From contig PABS01000088.1 in NCBI GenBank assembly GCA_002699325.1, positions 1 through 14,292 of the forward strand: a stretch of 14,292 bases of DNA, written 5' to 3'. The notes under the pieces were generated by a model. The model saw nothing but the letters and a program-made list of their open reading frames with translations, did not search any database and was not told the DNA's origin. Made by a program: the position numbers and the translations under genes. Below, in pieces: positions 1-8,539 of the stretch; within the stretch, counting starts at the first letter, position 1; every line of letters begins with the position of its first letter. The stretch comes from Ponticaulis sp. GTDB lineage: Bacteria; Pseudomonadota; Alphaproteobacteria; Caulobacterales; Hyphomonadaceae.

Positions 1-1
1 C

Positions 2-96
2 TCCAAGTGGTGAGCGGGTGTAGCTCAGTTGGTTAGAGTACCGGCCTGTCACGCCGGGGGTCGCGGGTTCGAGCCCCGTCACTCGCGCCACTTGGA
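2..96. repeat. 9-bp inverted repeat bracketing tRNA-Asp
   Basis: TCCAAGTGG at 2-10 is the exact reverse complement of CCACTTGGA at 88-96, whose first three bases are the encoded CCA end. In the precursor RNA this would extend the acceptor arm into a longer helix, interrupted by TGA (11-13) opposite the discriminator base. It may affect RNase P/RNase E or RNase Z processing, or it may be chance. Confidence 0.5.
14..90 (+). tRNA. tRNA-Asp (anticodon GTC)
   Basis: The cloverleaf folds cleanly. The acceptor arm GCGGGTG (14-20) pairs with CACTCGC (80-86), followed by discriminator G at 87 and an encoded CCA at 88-90. The anticodon stem CCGGC/GCCGG encloses loop CTGTCAC, with anticodon GTC at 48-50. 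The D-arm (TAGCTCAGTTGG) and T-loop (GTTCGAG) consensus sequences are present. It decodes GAC/GAU. A hairpin terminator follows 35 bases downstream. The promoter must lie before the window. Confidence 0.97.
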
Positions 97-124
97 TCGT
101 TTCTCTGAAATCCCGAAATGCATA

Positions 125-154
125 AGAGCCGCCCACGGGCGGCTCTCGGGTTTT
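125..154 (+). terminator. Terminator after tRNA-Asp
   Basis: AGAGCCGCC (125-133) pairs with GGCGGCTCT (138-146) around a four-base loop, followed by CGGG and TTTT. It is GC-rich and lies between the tRNA and the convergent hydrolase gene, whose stop is at 160-162. The hairpin could also serve the minus strand, although the T-tract on that side is poor. Confidence 0.75.
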
Positions 155-159
155 CAATT

Positions 160-1032
160 TCAGTCTTTCAGAAACGCTTTCGTGTCAGCGACAAACTTGT
201 CGAACTGATCGTGGTGAAGCCAGTGGCCAGCATTCTCGTATTCAATCACTCTGGCCGTGTTGAAGTGGCTGAGCCTTCCGTCTTTTTCCGGATTGGAAGC
301 CCAGCTGTCTGCGCCGTAGCACAGCAGGGTTGGGCAATTGATGCGGCCCCATAGGCGCTCCAGGTCGCTCTGCTGCATATCGTATGGTGTGCGAATGCGG
401 AAATAGTTGTCATACTTCCACGACCAGGTGCCGTCTTCATTCTGGCTAACGCCGTGAACGGTCAGGTGGCGCGCCTGAGCTTCTGTCAGATGCTTGTTCG
501 CGTCGCGCATGCGTTCAATGGCAGCTTCTACGGACTCATAGCGCCGTGGCAGGCGTGCTGAGATCGAGCGTTTCTGGTCGATCCAGTTTCGCATCTTCTC
601 TTCAATCGGTGTGTCCTGACGTTCCCTGACGATTTTTGGCGAGGGGCCAAGCCCTTCAATCGCGACGAGTTTCTTCACATTGTCAGGATAGAGCCCTGTA
701 TAGCGCAGCGAGATATTGCCGCCATAAGAATGGCTTATGATGGTGACGGGCCCGAAATTCTTCTGATGAATCAGCTGTGCAAGGTCATAGACGCAGGCAC
801 GGAGTGAATACTCACCGTCAGACGACCATTCGCTATCGCCATGGCCGCGCAGGTCGGGCGCAATGACGTGCCAGTCGCGGCGAAATTCTTCGGCGATCCA
901 GTCCCAGCTACGACAATGATCGAGGCCGCCATGGACAAGCAGAAGCGGTGGAGCGGTTGGATTTCCCCAGTCGACATAATGCAGTTTCAGTCGCTGAGAA
1001 TAAAACGTGTGTGAGGTCGGTCCTTGTATCAT
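160..1032 (-). CDS. Alpha/beta hydrolase family protein
   Basis: A 290-residue cytoplasmic protein with the alpha/beta hydrolase fold and no signal peptide. The strand-loop LLLVHGG (30-36) provides the HG oxyanion motif. DLRGHGDS (60-67) is the typical loop after strand 4. SHSYGG (100-105) is the nucleophile elbow, with Ser102 as catalytic serine; it is a slightly altered GxSxG with Ser in place of the first Gly. His270 in AGHW is the likely catalytic histidine, and Asp242 (GADSW) the probable acid. The substrate cannot be read from sequence; esterase, lactonase, epoxide hydrolase and haloperoxidase relatives all share this pattern. It is divergent from tig, with a 203-base shared upstream region, and ends against the tRNA-Asp terminator. 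The ribosome binding site is weak. The start was chosen because no later Met precedes the first core strand (HYVDWG). Confidence 0.88.
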   Translation of the reverse strand: MIQGPTSHTFYSQRLKLHYVDWGNPTAPPLLLVHGGLDHCRSWDWIAEEFRRDWHVIAPDLRGHGDSEWSSDGEYSLRACVYDLAQLIHQKNFGPVTIISHSYGGNISLRYTGLYPDNVKKLVAIEGLGPSPKIVRERQDTPIEEKMRNWIDQKRSISARLPRRYESVEAAIERMRDANKHLTEAQARHLTVHGVSQNEDGTWSWKYDNYFRIRTPYDMQQSDLERLWGRINCPTLLCYGADSWASNPEKDGRLSHFNTARVIEYENAGHWLHHDQFDKFVADTKAFLKD

Positions 1033-1235
1033 GTGATAGGCTGTTCACGATCTACGCAGAATTGTCCAGTTTGATCGGCCAGGGCCTGTCGAAGACTTCT
1101 GTCATTCTAGGCGTGGACACCGCTTAACGCTTGTGACATACACCGCCGCTGATCTTCGCGTTGCATCTGTTTTATCGTCTGCAGCGCTCTCCGGTTTAAT
1201 TGCTTGCCAAAATTTGGCTGACCCTGAGGAAAACA

Positions 1236-2570
1236 ATGGAAGTCACAGAGACGAAGTCAGAAGGTCTGAGCCGCGCCTTCAACGTACGCATTCCGGCAAC
1301 TGTCCTTTCTGAGAAGCTCGACGCAAAAATCGAGGAAATCCGCCCGCAAATGCGGCTGAAGGGTTTCCGTCCCGGTAAGGTGCCAGCCTCTCACGTGCGC
1401 CGCATGTACGGAAAGTCGATCATGGGTGATATCATCCAGGAGATCGTGACGTCTTCGAGCCAGGAAGCACTTGATGAGCGCGAGCTGCGTCCTGCGCAAC
1501 AGCCGGAAATCAAGCCAGAAGGCGACATGGAAAAAGTCGCTGCCGGCGAAGAAGACCTCGTCTATTCCATGGACGTGGAAATCATGCCGAAGTTCGAAAC
1601 TGAAGACGTTTCGAAGCTTGAGCTTGAACGTCCGGTCGCAGAAGTTTCAGATGAGCAGGTAACAGAAGCGCTGAACCGTCTCGCTGAAAACAACAAGAAG
1701 TACGAGGACCGGAAGGCCAATGCCAAAGCGAAAAAGGGCGACGCTGTTGTCGTAGATTTCGTGGGCAAGATTGACGGCGAGGCCTTTGATGGCGGCGCCG
1801 CTGAAGACCAGACTATCGTTCTTGGTGATGACCGCTTCATTCCAGGCTTTGAAGATCAGCTGATCGGCGTCACCAAAGACTCCGACACAGAGATCAATGT
1901 GACTTTCCCAGAGGATTATCCATCTGAGAACCTCGCCGGCAAAGAAGCTGTGTTCGAAGTTAAGGTTCATGCAGTCAAAGCGCCGAAAACACCTGAGGTG
2001 GACGACGATTTCGCGAAGAACTTCGGTCTCGAAGACCTTGCGGCTCTACAGAATGTTATTCGCGAGCAGCTGGAAGCCGAGCACAAGTCTCTGTCACGCA
2101 ACAAAGTGAAGCGCGTCCTGCTCGATAAACTCGACGAACAGTACAGCTTCGATCTGCCACCAGGTATGGTCGATGCCGAATTCAACCAGATCTGGGCCCA
2201 ATTCGAGCGTGAGCGCGAAGCCGGTCGTCTCGATGACGAAGATAAAGACAAGTCTGACGACGAATTGAAGGCAGAATATCGCTCTATCGCTGAGCGTCGT
2301 GTTCGCCTTGGTCTTGTGCTTGCCGAAATTGGTCAGCAGGCAAATGTCACCGTCGCGGAAGAAGAAGTTGCGCGCGCACTGAACCAGGAAGCTTCGCGCT
2401 ATCCGGGTCAGGAACGCCAGATCATTGAGTTCTACCAGAAGACACCAGGTGCACTCGCTCAGATCCGTGCGCCTATCTATGAGGAAAAAGTCGTGGACTA
2501 TATCCTCGAGCGCGCGACCGTAACGGATAAGTCGGTGTCACGCAAAGAACTCGAGGAAGACGACGAGTAG
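1236..2570 (+). CDS. tig: Trigger factor, ribosome-bound chaperone
   Basis: A 444-residue trigger factor that binds ribosomal protein L23 at the exit tunnel and shields nascent chains; it also has peptidyl-prolyl isomerase activity. The N-terminal ribosome-binding domain carries the signature GFRPGKVP at 43-50. An FKBP-type PPIase domain spans about 165-250 (GDAVVVDFVGKIDGEAFDGG, then FIPGFEDQLIG). The C-terminal helical chaperone arms follow, ending in an acidic tail. The length is normal for the family. The ATG at 1236 is chosen over an upstream in-frame TTG at 1200 because GAGGA (1226-1230) sits five bases before it and homologues begin with M-x-V-T-E-T. It is the first gene of the tig-clpP-clpX-lon block and has its own strong terminator, so it is probably largely transcribed alone. 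Confidence 0.97.
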   Translation: MEVTETKSEGLSRAFNVRIPATVLSEKLDAKIEEIRPQMRLKGFRPGKVPASHVRRMYGKSIMGDIIQEIVTSSSQEALDERELRPAQQPEIKPEGDMEKVAAGEEDLVYSMDVEIMPKFETEDVSKLELERPVAEVSDEQVTEALNRLAENNKKYEDRKANAKAKKGDAVVVDFVGKIDGEAFDGGAAEDQTIVLGDDRFIPGFEDQLIGVTKDSDTEINVTFPEDYPSENLAGKEAVFEVKVHAVKAPKTPEVDDDFAKNFGLEDLAALQNVIREQLEAEHKSLSRNKVKRVLLDKLDEQYSFDLPPGMVDAEFNQIWAQFEREREAGRLDDEDKDKSDDELKAEYRSIAERRVRLGLVLAEIGQQANVTVAEEEVARALNQEASRYPGQERQIIEFYQKTPGALAQIRAPIYEEKVVDYILERATVTDKSVSRKELEEDDE

Positions 2571-2629
2571 GTCGGTCCTCTTGCGTCTCCTCTGCCATTC
2601 AGGCGGGGAATTGCGCGATAGCAGATTCA

Positions 2630-2662
2630 AGAAAGCCGCTTTCGAGCGGCTTTCTGTATTTT
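2630..2662 (+). terminator. Rho-independent terminator after tig
   Basis: An 11-bp perfect stem (2630-2640 with 2645-2655; core GAAAGCCGCT/AGCGGCTTTC) closes on a TTCG tetraloop and is followed by GTATTTT. It lies 60 bases after the tig stop and separates tig from clpP. Confidence 0.9.
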
Positions 2663-2717
2663 CGGGGCGCTGTTCAACCTAATTTTATTGTTTGAACAGA
2701 AAAGCTGTGTTGGACTC

Positions 2718-2747
2718 TTGTACGAGCGCTAATGCTGCTCAGATAAT
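2718..2747 (+). promoter_or_regulatory. Candidate clpP promoter
   Basis: TTGTAC (2718-2723) and GATAAT (2742-2747) are 18 bases apart, resembling a housekeeping-sigma promoter. A start near 2754 would leave a leader of about 27 bases before clpP. CTTG at 2717-2720 also resembles an alphaproteobacterial heat-shock -35, but I see no matching -10. The call rests on hexamer similarity only. Confidence 0.4.
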
Positions 2748-2757
2748 AGCTGAGCGG
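2735..2757. repeat. Dyad over the clpP promoter -10 region
   Basis: GCTCAG (2737-2742) and CTGAGC (2750-2755) are perfect inverted copies around ATAATAG. Two more pairs (C2735-G2757 and T2736-G2756) extend the symmetry to 8 bp. The dyad is centred on the candidate -10 hexamer. It could be an operator or, if transcription starts upstream, an RNA hairpin about 24 bases before the clpP start codon. Confidence 0.45.
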
Positions 2758-2780
2758 GTTCGGGACGGATAAAGAAAGTT

Positions 2781-3416
2781 ATGAAGATGGCACATTCGGC
2801 TGAAACAGGTTTGATTATCAATCCAACGATCTACGATCAGAGCAGCCGGGGTACGCTGGGATATGATATTTTCTCCCGTCTCCTGAAAGAGCGAATTGTC
2901 TTTATCGCGGGACCAATTGATGACTCCCTAGCGACCACTGTGATTGCTCAGCTTCTGTTCCTGGAATCTGAAAACCCGAAAAAAGATATTTCGATCTATA
3001 TCAATTCTCCGGGTGGGATCGTGTCTTCAGGACTCGCAATCTACGACACCATGCAATACATCCGCTGCCCGATCACCACAGTGTGTATCGGCCAGGCGGC
3101 CTCCATGGGATCGCTTCTGCTCGCCGCCGGCGACAAAGATGCGCGGATTGCTCTGCCAAACTCTCGGGTCATGGTTCACCAGCCATCCGGCGGTTTCCGC
3201 GGCGTTGCGTCGGATATCGAGCGTCATGCGGAAGAGATTATCGAGCTGAAACAGCGTCTGAATGAGATTTATGTGAAACATACCGGTCAGGACTATGAGA
3301 CCATTGAGCGGAAGCTGGATCGAGATTCTTTCATGACCGCCGAAGAGGCCCGTGAATTCGGTATTGTTGATAAGGTGTTTGAACGCCGCGACGTCGATTC
3401 TGAAGCCGAAGCTTAA
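2781..3416 (+). CDS. clpP: ATP-dependent Clp protease proteolytic subunit
   Basis: A 211-residue serine peptidase (family S14) that forms the double-heptamer degradation chamber partnered by ClpX, and by ClpA if present. The catalytic triad is Ser108 in GQAASMGS, His133 in MVHQPSGG and Asp182 in LDRDSF; the 25- and 49-residue spacings match those of E. coli ClpP. The oxyanion/substrate loop INSPGG is at 74-79. [16 protein letters not shown] (26-41) is the standard N-terminal region of the mature subunit. The ATG at 2781 is used. The ATG two codons later (2787) has slightly better spacing from AAAGAAAG (2771-2778) and cannot be excluded. The gene lies 187 bases before clpX, with no strong terminator between them, so read-through into clpX is plausible. 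Confidence 0.97.
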   Translation: MKMAHSAETGLIINPTIYDQSSRGTLGYDIFSRLLKERIVFIAGPIDDSLATTVIAQLLFLESENPKKDISIYINSPGGIVSSGLAIYDTMQYIRCPITTVCIGQAASMGSLLLAAGDKDARIALPNSRVMVHQPSGGFRGVASDIERHAEEIIELKQRLNEIYVKHTGQDYETIERKLDRDSFMTAEEAREFGIVDKVFERRDVDSEAEA

Positions 3417-3603
3417 GTCCGCGTCAATTTATTGATGCCCCAATGTTGCATCAGGTGCTGCGCAATTGGACTTGCAGCCGTTCTTTCCATATGCTCGACT
3501 GAGCGAAATTAGAGAACGTCTCGTAAACCCTCTTGCGCTAGAAACAGATGTAACGCGCGCAAAAATACCGAATGAGGATGGGGCTAGTCTCCACTGAGGT
3601 CAG

Positions 3604-4872
3604 ATGAATAAACCACCCCAATCGACAGACAGCAAAAACACGCTCTACTGTTCTTTCTGCGGAAAGAGCCAGCATGAAGTGAAAAAGCTGATTGCGGGAC
3701 CGACCGTTTTCATTTGTGACGAATGCGTTGAGCTCTGCATGGATATCATCCGTGAAGAGAATAAATCAGCCATGGTTCGCTCACGAGAGGGCGTGCCGAC
3801 TCCACAGGAAATCTGTGATGTCCTGGATGATTATGTGATCGGCCAGGAACAGGCCAAGCGCGTACTCTCAGTCGCGGTTCACAATCACTACAAGCGCCTT
3901 TCACATAGCGCGAAAAGCCAGGATATCGAACTGGCAAAATCGAACATTCTGCTGGTTGGCCCGACAGGTTGCGGTAAAACGCTCCTCGCTCAGACTCTGG
4001 CTCGCATTCTGGATGTGCCATTTACAATGGCCGATGCGACGACGCTGACCGAGGCAGGTTATGTCGGTGAAGACGTTGAGAATATTGTTCTGAAGCTTCT
4101 TCAGTCGGCTGATTACAATGTCGAACGCGCTCAGCGCGGTATTGTCTATATCGATGAGATCGACAAAATCAGCCGGAAATCCGACAACCCTTCCATCACG
4201 CGTGACGTATCAGGTGAAGGCGTCCAGCAGGCGCTTCTGAAAATCATGGAAGGCACGGTTGCATCGGTGCCGCCACAAGGTGGACGCAAGCATCCGCAAC
4301 AGGAATTCCTGCAGGTCGATACCACCAATATCCTGTTCATTTGCGGTGGTGCATTTGCGGGTCTGGACAAGATCATTACCGACCGCGGTGATAAGACCTC
4401 GATCGGCTTCGGTGCCAATGTCAAAGGCGCTGAAGAGCGTAAGACGGGTGCAATCCTCAAGGAAGTTGAGCCGGAAGATCTGCAACGCTTTGGTCTGATT
4501 CCGGAGTTCATCGGTCGTCTGCCGGTTATCGCGACGCTCGAAGATCTTGATGAAGATGCGCTGATTACGATTTTGACCGAGCCGAAAAATGCGCTGGTGA
4601 AGCAATATCAACGCCTCTTTGAGATGGAAGATGTTGAGCTGACATTCCGCGAAGATGCGCTCCGCGCCATTGCGAAACGCGCGATTGAACGAAAGACAGG
4701 TGCGCGTGGTCTCCGGTCAATCATGGAGGGCATTCTGCTTGATTCCATGTTTGAGCTTCCGAACCTGCACGGTGTGGCAGAAGTTGTTGTGAACAGCGAA
4801 GCAGTGGAAATTGGCGGATCGCCTTTGTACGTCCACTCTGAGCGCGAGCAGGATCAGGGCGAGGCGTCCTGA
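3604..4872 (+). CDS. clpX: ATP-dependent Clp protease ATP-binding subunit ClpX
   Basis: A 422-residue AAA+ unfoldase that recognises, unfolds and threads substrates into ClpP. The N-terminal C4 zinc-binding domain uses Cys16, Cys19, Cys38 and Cys41 for dimerisation and adaptor docking. Walker A is GPTGCGKT (119-126) and Walker B is VYIDEID, with Asp184 and Glu185. The pore loops are GYVG (152-155) and the RKH loop in GGRKH (226-230). The ClpP-docking IGF loop is intact at 267-269, and sensor 2 is GARGLR (366-371). All functional elements are present and the length is normal. GAGGT at 3596-3600 serves the ATG at 3604. In alphaproteobacteria ClpXP degrades cell-cycle regulators; here the conserved clpP-clpX order supports the same complex. 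Confidence 0.98.
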   Translation: MNKPPQSTDSKNTLYCSFCGKSQHEVKKLIAGPTVFICDECVELCMDIIREENKSAMVRSREGVPTPQEICDVLDDYVIGQEQAKRVLSVAVHNHYKRLSHSAKSQDIELAKSNILLVGPTGCGKTLLAQTLARILDVPFTMADATTLTEAGYVGEDVENIVLKLLQSADYNVERAQRGIVYIDEIDKISRKSDNPSITRDVSGEGVQQALLKIMEGTVASVPPQGGRKHPQQEFLQVDTTNILFICGGAFAGLDKIITDRGDKTSIGFGANVKGAEERKTGAILKEVEPEDLQRFGLIPEFIGRLPVIATLEDLDEDALITILTEPKNALVKQYQRLFEMEDVELTFREDALRAIAKRAIERKTGARGLRSIMEGILLDSMFELPNLHGVAEVVVNSEAVEIGGSPLYVHSEREQDQGEAS

Positions 4873-4927
4873 TTTCCTGAAGGTCAGTTACCTACTGTAG
4901 TTTCTGACCATTTGCTCGTTAGCAGCG

Positions 4928-4957
4928 CTTGAATACAGGCGTTTTGCGGCCACATTT
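4928..4957 (+). promoter_or_regulatory. Heat-shock (RpoH-type) promoter for lon
   Basis: CTTGAAT (4928-4934) is followed after 15 bases by CCACATTT (4950-4957). The RpoH consensus is CTTGAA, a 13-17 base spacer, then CCCCATnT; there is one mismatch in the -10. The predicted transcription start, near 4964, gives a leader of about 67 bases. It lies between the clpX stop and the lon start codon. RpoH control of lon is well established in proteobacteria. Confidence 0.7.
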
Positions 4958-4968
4958 ATACTCAAGAA

Positions 4969-5013
4969 CCAGACAGAATCCTCGCATACTAATGCGGGGA
5001 TGCTCTGTCTTGG
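4969..5013 (+). promoter_or_regulatory. Long hairpin in the lon 5' leader
   Basis: A 10-bp stem (4978-4987 with 4992-5001, one G-T pair) closes on loop ACTA. Below it AGACAG (4971-4976) pairs with CTGTCT (5005-5010) across a 1x3 internal loop, and CC (4969-4970) can pair with GG (5012-5013) past one bulge. The structure begins a few bases after the predicted heat-shock start site and ends 7 bases before the GGAG ribosome binding site (5021-5024). No T-tract follows, so it is not a terminator. Confidence 0.65.
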
Positions 5014-5030
5014 ACCAACCGGAGAAAATT

Positions 5031-7439
5031 ATGTCTGATACAAAAAAGCTGCCGGTATTGCCGCTTAGAGACATTGTGGTGTTTCCGAATATGGTCGCAC
5101 CGCTTTTTGTTGGCCGCGAAAAATCCGTCCGTGCGCTTGACGTGGTGGAGGATGGCCAGAATGAAATCATGCTCATCGCACAGCGTGATGCCACAGTGGA
5201 TGAGCCTGCCGACTCGGACCTTTATTCAATCGGCACCGTCGCGACGATTCTGCAATTGCTGAAACTCCCTGACGGCACTGTGAAAGTGCTTGTCGAGGGT
5301 AAGGCCCGCGGGAAAATGGTCTCGCTCGAAGATCGTGGTGATTTTTTCGAAGCCGAAGTCGAAACAATTCCGGAAGCGACGGATGTTTCCAAAGATGCCG
5401 AGTCACTTTCGCGTGCGGTCACAGAGCAGTTTGAAGGCTATGTGAAGCTTAATCGTAAGATCCCGCCGGAGTCTGTTTCCAGCATTTCTGAAATCACGGA
5501 GCCAGGCCATCTAGCAGATTCAATTGCGGCTCAGCTCTCAGTGAAGGTCAGCGAAAAGCAGGCTTTGCTTGAGCTTCAGGACGTCACGGAGCGACTTGAG
5601 CGCGTGTTCGCCATGATGGAAGGTGAGATCGGCATGCTCCAGATGGAGCGGAAGATCAAAAACCGCGTCAAACGGCAGATGGAGAAGACCCAGCGCGAAT
5701 ACTATCTGAATGAGCAGATGAAAGCCATTCAGAAAGAGTTGGGTGATCCTGAAGAAGGCCGTGACGAACTTGCAGAGCTTGAGCAGAAGATTGCTGAAAA
5801 GCCGCTGAGTGAAGAAGCGCGGGCAAAGGCTGAGCAAGAGTTCAAAAAGCTCAAACAGATGAGCCCGATGTCGGCTGAGTCCACGGTCGTGCGGAACTAT
5901 CTCGACTGGCTCCTGGCTCTGCCATGGGGCGAAGTGAAAGAAACCGATACCGACCTGTCAAAGGCCGAAACTGTTCTGGATACAGACCATTACGGGCTCG
6001 AAAAGGTCAAAGAGCGGATTCTGGAATACCTCGCGGTACAGACGCGCACGAACAAGGTGAAGGGTCCTATCCTTTGTCTTGTCGGCCCTCCTGGCGTGGG
6101 TAAGACCTCGCTTGGCCGCTCCATCGCAGAGGCCACCGGGCGTGAGTTTGTTCGTGTTTCATTGGGCGGTGTGCGTGATGAAGCCGAAATTCGCGGTCAC
6201 CGGCGGACCTATATCGGGTCCATGCCGGGCCGGATTATTCAGTCGCTGAAAAAAGCGAAAACGAACAATCCGCTCTTCCTCCTTGATGAGATCGACAAGC
6301 TCGGTATGGACTATCGCGGAGATCCGGCCTCGGCACTTCTCGAAGTTCTCGACCCGGAGCAGAACTCGACCTTCAATGATCACTATCTGGAAGTCGATTA
6401 CGACCTCTCGAATGTGATGTTTGTCACCACGGCGAACTCGCTCAACATGCCTCAACCGCTGCTCGACCGGATGGAGATCATCCGTATCGCCGGCTATACA
6501 GAGGACGAGAAAGTCGAGATCGCAAAGCGTCACTTGCTGCCAAAGATTGCAGAAAATCACGGCCTGAATGAAGGTGAGTGGTCTGTGACTGAACCAGCTA
6601 TGCGCGATGAGATCCGCTATTACACACGTGAAGCGGGTGTTCGTAATCTCGAACGCGAATTGTCAAAACTGGCAAGAAAGTCAGTTCGGGAAATTGCGCA
6701 GTCAGATGTCAAAGCGATCACTATCAATGAGGATAACCTCAAAGATTATGCTGGCGTCAGACAGTTCCGGTATGGCCTTGCTGATCGTGAAGATCAGATT
6801 GGCGCTGTCACGGGCCTTGCCTGGACAGAGTCGGGTGGCGACCTTCTCACGATTGAGGCTGTCAAAATGCCGGGTCGCGGCAAAATGACAGTCACGGGCA
6901 ATCTGAAAGATGTCATGAAAGAGTCGATCTCTGCAGCGAGCAGTCTTGTTCGTGCGCGGGCCATTTCTTTTGGTATCCGACCGGATGTGTTCAACACCAC
7001 TGACATCCACGTTCACGTGCCAGAGGGGGCGACCCCGAAAGATGGGCCATCAGCTGGCATTGCCATGACCACAGCGATCGTTTCGCTTCTCACAGGTAAT
7101 CCGGTGTCCAAGGACGTCGCGATGACAGGTGAGGTGACGCTACGTGGCCGCGTGCTGCCAATTGGTGGATTGAAAGAGAAGCTCCTTGCAGCTCTTCGCG
7201 GCGGCATTACCAAAGTGCTGATCCCCGAGGAAAACGAGAAAGATCTCGCAGATATCCCTGAGAACGTGAAGGAGAAGCTCGAGATCGTTCCAGTGGGCGA
7301 CATCAATGAAGTTCTGGCGCATGCCCTGAAACGCTCTATCCAGGAAATTGAATGGGGCGAAGAAGAACAGGCGGCGCTTCAGGCCAGCTTGATCGGGCAG
7401 GGTGGGCAGCCCTCCGGCGATACGCCGATGACACACTAG
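5031..7439 (+). CDS. lon: ATP-dependent protease Lon (LonA)
   Basis: An 802-residue cytoplasmic LonA protease that degrades misfolded and selected regulatory proteins. The N-terminal substrate-binding domain (about 8-205; [13 protein letters not shown] at its start) is followed by a coiled-coil stretch. The AAA+ module has Walker A GPPGVGKT (352-359) and Walker B LFLLDE (Asp419, Glu420). The C-terminal peptidase domain carries the Ser-Lys dyad: Ser674 in DGPSAG and Lys717 in GGLKEK, spaced as in E. coli (43 residues). The ATG at 5031 is chosen because GGAG (5021-5024) precedes it and homology begins there. The reading frame stays open upstream to 4929, but that stretch overlaps the promoter and leader hairpin. 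A strong terminator follows 27 bases after the stop. The HU gene that often follows lon is absent. Confidence 0.98.
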   Translation: MSDTKKLPVLPLRDIVVFPNMVAPLFVGREKSVRALDVVEDGQNEIMLIAQRDATVDEPADSDLYSIGTVATILQLLKLPDGTVKVLVEGKARGKMVSLEDRGDFFEAEVETIPEATDVSKDAESLSRAVTEQFEGYVKLNRKIPPESVSSISEITEPGHLADSIAAQLSVKVSEKQALLELQDVTERLERVFAMMEGEIGMLQMERKIKNRVKRQMEKTQREYYLNEQMKAIQKELGDPEEGRDELAELEQKIAEKPLSEEARAKAEQEFKKLKQMSPMSAESTVVRNYLDWLLALPWGEVKETDTDLSKAETVLDTDHYGLEKVKERILEYLAVQTRTNKVKGPILCLVGPPGVGKTSLGRSIAEATGREFVRVSLGGVRDEAEIRGHRRTYIGSMPGRIIQSLKKAKTNNPLFLLDEIDKLGMDYRGDPASALLEVLDPEQNSTFNDHYLEVDYDLSNVMFVTTANSLNMPQPLLDRMEIIRIAGYTEDEKVEIAKRHLLPKIAENHGLNEGEWSVTEPAMRDEIRYYTREAGVRNLERELSKLARKSVREIAQSDVKAITINEDNLKDYAGVRQFRYGLADREDQIGAVTGLAWTESGGDLLTIEAVKMPGRGKMTVTGNLKDVMKESISAASSLVRARAISFGIRPDVFNTTDIHVHVPEGATPKDGPSAGIAMTTAIVSLLTGNPVSKDVAMTGEVTLRGRVLPIGGLKEKLLAALRGGITKVLIPEENEKDLADIPENVKEKLEIVPVGDINEVLAHALKRSIQEIEWGEEEQAALQASLIGQGGQPSGDTPMTH

Positions 7440-7466
7440 CCTCCTGGCGAACAATCCAAACGAAGG

Positions 7467-7498
7467 CGCCGCAGTCATAAACTGCGGCGTTTTTTTTT
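7467..7498 (+). terminator. Rho-independent terminator after lon
   Basis: CGCCGCAGT (7467-7475) pairs perfectly with ACTGCGGCG (7481-7489) around CATAA, followed by nine T residues (7490-7498). The stop codon of the convergent hydrolase (7497-7499 on the minus strand) overlaps the T-tract, so opposing transcription units meet here without a spacer. Confidence 0.95.
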
Positions 7499-8321
7499 AT
7501 TTGAGCGGACGGTCGTTGTTCAAGGCTGGAATCCGACTCCGTGCCTTCTTGACCTCGGACAAGTCGAGATCCGCGATAACCATGTCTTCGCCTTCTGGCA
7601 TGCCTTCGGCGAGCACTTCGCCCCAGGGGCCAACGATTAGCGAATGGCCAAAAGTTTCTCGTCCGTCCTCATGTTTGCCGGCCTGAGCAGGCGCAACCAT
7701 AAAGGCACCGTTCTCTATGGCGCGTGCGCGAATAAGCGTGTGCCAATGAGCCTCTCCAGTGACTTTGGTGAATGCCGCCGGACATGTGAGAATGTCCGCA
7801 CCTTGCTGTGCCAGTGAGCGATAGAGCTGTGGAAAGCGCAGATCATAGCAAATCGACAGACCGACTTTTGCATCCCGCACATTTGAGAGCGTCGTATCGG
7901 TGCCGGGGCGATATGCTGATGATTCCCGATAGGTCTGGCCATCTCCGACCTCCACATCAAACATGTGGATCTTGTCGTAGGTTGCCGCTGTCTTTCCATC
8001 CGGGCCGATAAGGAAGGAGCGGTTGGCCAACCTGTCTTCACCCTCAATACGAATGGCCAGAGATCCGATCAAAAGCCAGATTTGCTTATCAGCAGCGATT
8101 CGCTGAAACTCTTTCAGCTGAGGGTCATCCTGTTCTGAATACGCCAGACGCTGACTTTTCTCAGCTTTAATATCCATGACACCCGTCATTTCCGGTGTCG
8201 CGATGAACTGTGCGCCTTCCTTTGCAGCTTTCTCAATGAGGCCGCATGCGGACGTAAGGTTCTTGTCGCGATCTTTGCTCGTGACGAGCTGAATGCAGGC
8301 TGTTCTCAGAGGGGAAGTCAT
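7497..8321 (-). CDS. Carbon-nitrogen hydrolase, Nit1/YbeM-type amidase
   Basis: A 274-residue nitrilase-superfamily protein. The Glu-Lys-Cys catalytic set is complete: Glu44 in TPEMTG, Lys117 in YDKIHMFD and Cys158 in SICYDLRFP. The stretch from KIHMFDVEVG to YRESSAYRPG resembles the Nit1/NitFhit/YbeM branch, whose characterised members hydrolyse deaminated glutathione (a metabolite-repair reaction); that substrate is inferred here. It is cytoplasmic. The start at 8321 (MTSPLRTACIQL) fits the family start. An in-frame ATG at 8345 would add eight residues; neither has a convincing ribosome binding site. It stands alone, convergent with lon and divergent from the decarboxylase gene. Confidence 0.9.
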   Translation of the reverse strand: MTSPLRTACIQLVTSKDRDKNLTSACGLIEKAAKEGAQFIATPEMTGVMDIKAEKSQRLAYSEQDDPQLKEFQRIAADKQIWLLIGSLAIRIEGEDRLANRSFLIGPDGKTAATYDKIHMFDVEVGDGQTYRESSAYRPGTDTTLSNVRDAKVGLSICYDLRFPQLYRSLAQQGADILTCPAAFTKVTGEAHWHTLIRARAIENGAFMVAPAQAGKHEDGRETFGHSLIVGPWGEVLAEGMPEGEDMVIADLDLSEVKKARSRIPALNNDRPLK

Positions 8322-8539
8322 ATCGTGACTTAAGCAGCTCGGCATTTCAGCGTCGAGCCCTGAATATCACTGATAACGTCCTGCGACCTTATTTCGTCTG
8401 TGTCATGAAATGCAGTCATGGCGGCATTCATTGGCTCTAAAGGTTTGCATTTTTTATCAGCGAACTAGAAAGAGGAAGCGATATACTACAGGACCTGCCT
8501 GGAGTTTGAAGTTCGATCCGAGTTGAGTGGGAAAAGATA

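Noticed and set aside
14..160. tRNA-Asp as an integration site for a mobile element
   Set aside because: No integrase, direct repeat of the tRNA 3' end, or foreign-looking genes lie downstream; the neighbours are ordinary chromosomal genes.
1200..1235. TTG start extending trigger factor by 12 residues
   Set aside because: The ATG at 1236 has GAGGA five bases upstream and matches the family start; the extension has neither.
3471..3492. CTTG and CCATAT upstream of clpX as a heat-shock promoter
   Set aside because: Only 12 bases separate CTTG from CCATAT, about five too few for RpoH promoters.
4882..4909. GGTCAG/CTGACC inverted repeat after clpX as a terminator
   Set aside because: It has only six pairs, a 16-base loop and no clear T-tract; too weak to call.
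4929..5030. In-frame N-terminal extension of lon beginning at a TTG
   Set aside because: It has no ribosome binding site, overlaps the heat-shock promoter and leader hairpin, and extends well before the conserved Lon N-terminus.
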